In this document: positions 7,883-11,358 of the stretch, in pieces
Layout of the letters: every line of letters begins with the position of its first letter
Numbering within the stretch: the stretch's first letter is position 1
Source of the DNA: Paludibacter sp.
GTDB taxonomy: Bacteria > Bacteroidota > Bacteroidia > Bacteroidales > Paludibacteraceae
Assembly (NCBI GenBank): GCA_030655595.1
Contig: JAUSNQ010000183.1
Span: 1 to 11,358 of the forward strand
Direction of reading: 5' to 3'
DNA: 11,358 nt
Notes under the pieces: generated by a model
The model's database searches: none
The model's input: the letters and a program-made list of their open reading frames with translations, nothing else
What the model was told of the DNA's origin: nothing
Made by a program: the position numbers and the translations under genes

Positions 7883-8468
7883 TTTTCAATTTATTGAAAA
7901 TCGCAATTAAATAAGCCAATGCGATGAATGCTCCGGGAGCCAGTACAAATAACAACATCCCGTAATTTTCCGGAAATATCATCAGACTGAATACTTTTCC
8001 TGTACCTAAAAGCTCTCGTGCAGAACCGAGTAAAGTAAGTGCCATCGCGAATCCCAACCCCATGCCCAATCCATCGAAAATAGATTTGAAGACCGTGTTT
8101 TTGGCTGCGAAAGCTTCAGCCCGTCCTAATACAATGCAGTTTACCACAATCAAGGGTATAAACAAGCCTAGACTTTCATATAATGCCGGAACATAAGCCT
8201 GCATGAGCATTTCAACCAATGTCACAAAGGTTGCAATGACAACAATGAAAGCCGGAATGCGTACTTTATCGGGGATGAAATTTTTCAACAAAGAAATGAC
8301 TATATTGGCCGACAACAATACAAAAGTAGTTGCCAGTCCCATTCCCAATCCATTGATAGCTGAAGAAGTTGTTCCCAAAGCGGGGCACATCCCGAGCAGC
8401 AAGACAAAAACAGGATTTTCTTTGATTATCCCGTTGAACAAGGTCTTTAAATTTGAATTTGCAGTCAT
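7869..8468 (-). CDS. rnfE: Rnf electron transport complex subunit E
   Basis: RnfE is one of the two homologous, inverted six-helix membrane subunits (RnfA/RnfE, NqrD/NqrE family). In this family the pair holds a [2Fe-2S] cluster between the subunits, through conserved cysteines. The 199-residue protein has the two matching motifs, GMCPALG (Cys28) and VNCIVLG (Cys111), plus VEMLMQAYVPALYESLG and the GLGMGLGFAMALTLLGSARE stretch typical of RnfE. Hydrophobic segments span most of the length. The start ATG lies one base after the rnfG stop. The last codons (TTNN then TAA) are encoded by the first copies of a heptanucleotide repeat that continues to the rnfA start, so repeat-number changes would alter this C-terminus slightly. 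Confidence 0.94.
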   Translation of the reverse strand: MTANSNLKTLFNGIIKENPVFVLLLGMCPALGTTSSAINGLGMGLATTFVLLSANIVISLLKNFIPDKVRIPAFIVVIATFVTLVEMLMQAYVPALYESLGLFIPLIVVNCIVLGRAEAFAAKNTVFKSIFDGLGMGLGFAMALTLLGSARELLGTGKVFSLMIFPENYGMLLFVLAPGAFIALAYLIAIFNKLKTTNN

Positions 8469-8469
8469 G

Positions 8470-9105
8470 TTATTTTTTATTTATTTCAGCAACTTCTGTT
8501 TCAACAGCGGTAGCTCCTGTGATTCCATCATAATTTTGTGAATATGCACTGTACGCAAAACGTACAGCTTCAAGAAAAGCTACAGATGAAATGGTCGCAG
8601 CCGTAATGGCATCCACCTCTCCCCCGTTTTTAGTTACAGTCAAATTGTTGGTCGCACCATTCAATCCACGCACATCCTGATTTCCTTTTTCCGCTTTAAA
8701 CCAGTCAACCATCTTGGTACCCAAACCAGGTGTTTCTTTCTGCTCCAATATCGCATAATTGACGATATTTCCAGCTTCATCAAATCCTACCATCACCTTG
8801 ATTTCACCACTGAAGCCATTCTTAGAATAACTCTGTACAGCTGCTCCAACAAACTGCTCTCCCTGATAAGCTTTATAAACATAAAAGGGGTCAGCCAATC
8901 CTTCTATTTGCACCATTTCCTCTTCATCTAAACGATCGTAAGGAGGCAAAACCTCTTTGATTGCATTTTCTTTTTTCGCTCTTTTCGAGGCTTCAATCGG
9001 CTCTTTGGTGATGTTATATACCGAGCCAAGTGCCACTGCTGCAACCAAAGTGATTGAAGTCAGCACCAGCAACATATTTCTGAAAGTTGATTCTAATTTA
9101 GCCAT
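8470..9105 (-). CDS. rnfG: Rnf electron transport complex subunit G (FMN-binding)
   Basis: RnfG is a membrane-anchored subunit with a periplasmic FMN-binding domain; the flavin is attached to threonine by the transferase ApbE (not in this window). The 211-residue protein has one N-terminal transmembrane helix (about 10-30), a region of charged residues, then the domain with the conserved ETPGLGTKM stretch at 124-132. The expected attachment motif is DAITAAT at 165-171, with Thr171 as acceptor. A second, textbook-like motif, DGITGAT (193-199), lies in the C-terminal tail, 28 residues later. The gene sits 6 bases after rnfD and 1 base before rnfE, which points to translational coupling. Family assignment is firm; use of the second motif is not shown by sequence. 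Confidence 0.95.
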   Translation of the reverse strand: MAKLESTFRNMLLVLTSITLVAAVALGSVYNITKEPIEASKRAKKENAIKEVLPPYDRLDEEEMVQIEGLADPFYVYKAYQGEQFVGAAVQSYSKNGFSGEIKVMVGFDEAGNIVNYAILEQKETPGLGTKMVDWFKAEKGNQDVRGLNGATNNLTVTKNGGEVDAITAATISSVAFLEAVRFAYSAYSQNYDGITGATAVETEVAEINKK

Positions 9106-9111
9106 TTGATT

Positions 9112-10074
9112 TTATTTAACTTTTTCTCCGAAACGTTTGGGTTTCACATAGAAATTAATCAGCGGAGTAAATCCATTCATAATCAAAATTGCGAATGAAA
9201 CCCCTTCAGGATAAGCTCCCCAGGTACGTATGACCACGGTGAGTATCCCGATACCAACTCCAAAAATCCACATACCTTTCGGGTTCATGGGAGATGTAAC
9301 GTAGTCAGTCGCCATGAAAATTGCCCCAAGCATCAATCCTCCGGTCAGTAGATGAACCACCGGCGATGCATAAATTGCAGGATCAACAAGATGTAGAATT
9401 CCGGCAAAAACAAGAACAGTCACAAAAATACTCGCGGGAATGTGCCAGGTGATAATTTTTCGAATCAGCATGTAAACCAATCCTATCAACAATGCCAATG
9501 CAGAGATCTCTCCAATTGAACCTTGCATTTTACCCAAAAACAGATCGCTTAATGCAGGTAAAGCCATATTGCCTTCCTTTAACATCGACAAAACAGTTGG
9601 ACCGGTATTGGCATCTAAATAAGCAGTTGTTAAAGGCTCTATGACAGGCCAGCTTGTCATTTCCACGGGAAATGAAATCAATAAAAACACCCTTCCAACC
9701 AAAGCCGGATTAAAAGGGTTATTTCCCAATCCACCAAAACTCATTTTGGCAACTCCTATCGCGACTAACGAGCCAATGATGATCATCCAGATTGGTAAAT
9801 TTGAAGGCAAATTGAAAGCAAGCAACAAACCTGTCAGGGCAGCTGAACCATCCAGAATGGTATTTTCACCTTTAATCAAATATCTTTGAATCAGGTATTC
9901 AAATAAAACACATGCGATTACTGCAGTCAACGTAACGATAAGCGCACCCAATCCAAAAAAATACAAGGCTACCAACAAAGCAGGAACCAGTGCGATGATT
10001 ACACCGGTCATATTTTTAGAAATAGAATCTCCTCCGTGAATATGTGGTGCAGGCGATATGATTAATTTTTCCAT
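9112..10074 (-). CDS. rnfD: Rnf electron transport complex subunit D
   Basis: RnfD is an integral membrane subunit (NqrB/RnfD family) that carries covalently bound FMN and takes part in ion translocation. The 320-residue protein is the usual family length. It shows many hydrophobic segments (for example about 24-60, 93-110, 190-206, 213-230 and 268-283), the conserved GGLGNNPFNPALVGR stretch at 114-128 and the TDYVTSPMNPKG stretch near the C-terminal membrane helices. The expected flavinylation motif, usually D-x-x-[ST]-G-A-T, appears as DANTGPT at 154-160, so the putative acceptor Thr160 is kept but the alanine before it is proline. The start ATG follows the rnfC stop by 9 bases and the stop is 6 bases before rnfG. 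Assignment is firm; whether flavin is attached at Thr160 is inference. Confidence 0.95.
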   Translation of the reverse strand: MEKLIISPAPHIHGGDSISKNMTGVIIALVPALLVALYFFGLGALIVTLTAVIACVLFEYLIQRYLIKGENTILDGSAALTGLLLAFNLPSNLPIWMIIIGSLVAIGVAKMSFGGLGNNPFNPALVGRVFLLISFPVEMTSWPVIEPLTTAYLDANTGPTVLSMLKEGNMALPALSDLFLGKMQGSIGEISALALLIGLVYMLIRKIITWHIPASIFVTVLVFAGILHLVDPAIYASPVVHLLTGGLMLGAIFMATDYVTSPMNPKGMWIFGVGIGILTVVIRTWGAYPEGVSFAILIMNGFTPLINFYVKPKRFGEKVK

Positions 10075-10083
10075 ATATCAAAT

Positions 10084-11358
10084 TTATTTGGTGTTCCTGG
10101 TACGAATAATACCTCCCACAGTTGATTTTCCAAAACGAATATAGTCTAATAGCGGTCGATTCGACGGGCAGATATAGCTGCAACTACCACATTCGATACA
10201 GTCCATAACGCGATCTGTTTCCATTTCAGGCCACATATTTCTTTCGCTTTGTGCCATCAGCAAGAAAGGCTCTAAGCCCATTGGGCATACAGAAACGCAT
10301 TTGGTGCAACGGATGCAGTTTTTGACAGGTTTGCGTACCGACTCTTCATCTTTCATGTATAATATACCTGAACTCCCTTTTGCCATCGGGATATTCAAAT
10401 TCATCAACGACCGTCCCATCATCGGACCGCCTCCTACAATTTTCCCTGTACCTGCAGGCACACCACCCGATTGTTCGACAATCTGCGCCAAATAGGTTCC
10501 GAGACGAACCCGGAAGTTCGATGGATTTGGAGCATCCTTACCGGTCACAGTCATGACACGTTCAAACATGGGTTTGCTCTTTTGGACTGCTTCATATACA
10601 GCAAAGGTAGTCCCCACATTAAATACCACTGCCCCAACTTCAACAGGTATCCTGCCACTCGGCACCTGTCTGCGAATAACTGCATCAATGAGTTGTTTCT
10701 CACCTCCCTGTGGATATTGTACTTTGAGTGGTTCTATGCTGATGCCTGGATATGATTGGGCTATGTTTTTAAGATGCTGGATGGCATCGGACTTATTATT
10801 TTCTATCCCGATAATTGCTTTTTCAACCTCGAGGGCTTTCATCAGGATGGTCACGCCGACAATTATTTCCTCGCCATGCTCGAGCATCAACTGATGGTCG
10901 CAGGTAAGATAAGGCTCACACTCAACCGCATTGATAATTAAAACTTGTGCTTTCTTGCCTGGAGGTGGTGATAATTTTACGTGTGCGGGGAAAGTAGCAC
11001 CTCCAAGTCCAACAATGCCAGCATCCTGAACTTTGCTGACAATTTCTTCTTTCGATAGATTACATTCGCGTTTGATGTCAGTACTTCTGTCGATTGTTTC
11101 CAGCCATTCATCTCCCTCCACATCAATAAAGACAGCCGGACGTTTATATCCGGAGGCATCTAACTGAACATCAATCTTGTTTACTTTTCCTGAGACAGAT
11201 GCATGTACATTTGCAGAAATAAATCCATTGGCTTTACCAATCATCTGACCGACTTGAACCAAATCACCTTTCTTCACAATCGCCTCGCTGGGATTGCCGA
11301 TATAATGTGCCAAAGGAATCGCAACCAGCTTGGGAATATCTGCCGTTTGAATCTTTTT
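10084..11358 (-). CDS. rnfC: Rnf electron transport complex subunit C (5' end cut by window edge)
   Basis: RnfC is the peripheral, cytoplasmic-side subunit of the Rnf complex. In the family it binds FMN, NAD(H) and two [4Fe-4S] clusters and exchanges electrons with NAD. The frame stays open to the right edge, so the first visible codon is not the start and at least the N-terminus is missing; 424 residues are visible. It has an early biotinyl-like region (about 20-65), the nucleotide-binding stretch GLGGATFPAHVKL (about 118-130), the INAVECEPYLTCDHQ stretch (about 142-156), and two C-terminal ferredoxin motifs with cysteines at about 348/351/354/358 and 387/390/393/397, the classic CxxCxxCxxxCP pattern. 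A TTG codon at 11313 could be mistaken for a start, but the upstream codons continue the conserved RnfC sequence. The stop is 9 bases before rnfD, so the genes share an operon. rnfB is not downstream and is expected just upstream, outside the window. Confidence 0.95.
   Translation of the reverse strand, partial: KKIQTADIPKLVAIPLAHYIGNPSEAIVKKGDLVQVGQMIGKANGFISANVHASVSGKVNKIDVQLDASGYKRPAVFIDVEGDEWLETIDRSTDIKRECNLSKEEIVSKVQDAGIVGLGGATFPAHVKLSPPPGKKAQVLIINAVECEPYLTCDHQLMLEHGEEIIVGVTILMKALEVEKAIIGIENNKSDAIQHLKNIAQSYPGISIEPLKVQYPQGGEKQLIDAVIRRQVPSGRIPVEVGAVVFNVGTTFAVYEAVQKSKPMFERVMTVTGKDAPNPSNFRVRLGTYLAQIVEQSGGVPAGTGKIVGGGPMMGRSLMNLNIPMAKGSSGILYMKDEESVRKPVKNCIRCTKCVSVCPMGLEPFLLMAQSERNMWPEMETDRVMDCIECGSCSYICPSNRPLLDYIRFGKSTVGGIIRTRNTK

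Noticed and set aside
10084..11313. rnfC as a complete gene starting at TTG 11313
   Set aside because: The frame continues upstream to the window edge with RnfC-like residues, so the gene is cut by the window and not started here.

Overview
The window looks like a chromosomal housekeeping region of an anaerobic member of the Bacteroidota, most likely order Bacteroidales. This rests on four things: the Rnf gene order C-D-G-E-A with rnfB absent downstream, the absence of clear Shine-Dalgarno sequences, a perfect Bacteroidota-type promoter element (TAnnTTTG) in front of argS, and the style of the encoded proteins. Genus cannot be fixed from sequence alone. Every gene I can support lies on the minus strand, so transcription runs from high to low coordinates.

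Right part (11358 down to about 7243): most of an Rnf operon, rnfC (cut by the window edge), rnfD, rnfG, rnfE, rnfA. The genes are tightly packed (1 to 24 bases apart). Rnf is a membrane-bound ferredoxin:NAD+ oxidoreductase that couples electron transfer to Na+ or H+ pumping. A five-copy heptanucleotide repeat lies at the rnfE/rnfA junction. The operon seems to end in a palindromic hairpin with a U-tract right after rnfA.

Middle (7219 to 3909): a tRNA-Gly with anticodon CCC, then, only 25 bases later, a 1070-residue carbamoyl-phosphate synthase large chain that I read from a GTG start. Its sequence resembles the eukaryotic CAD/CPS1 type more than the E. coli type at many diagnostic sites. No small (glutaminase) subunit is visible.

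Left part (3866 to 1): argS (arginyl-tRNA synthetase) with its own promoter, an MltF-like lipoprotein (solute-binding domain plus lytic transglycosylase), a helical protein of unknown function whose start overlaps the mltF-like stop by 4 bases, and a possible further reading frame running off the left edge.

The genes are mostly ordinary core metabolism and cell-wall functions. I see no mobile element, CRISPR array, defence island or clearly new system. The most interesting points are a second candidate flavin-attachment motif in RnfG together with an altered one in RnfD, the heptamer repeat at rnfE/rnfA, the eukaryotic-type CarB, and the tight tRNA-Gly/carB arrangement.
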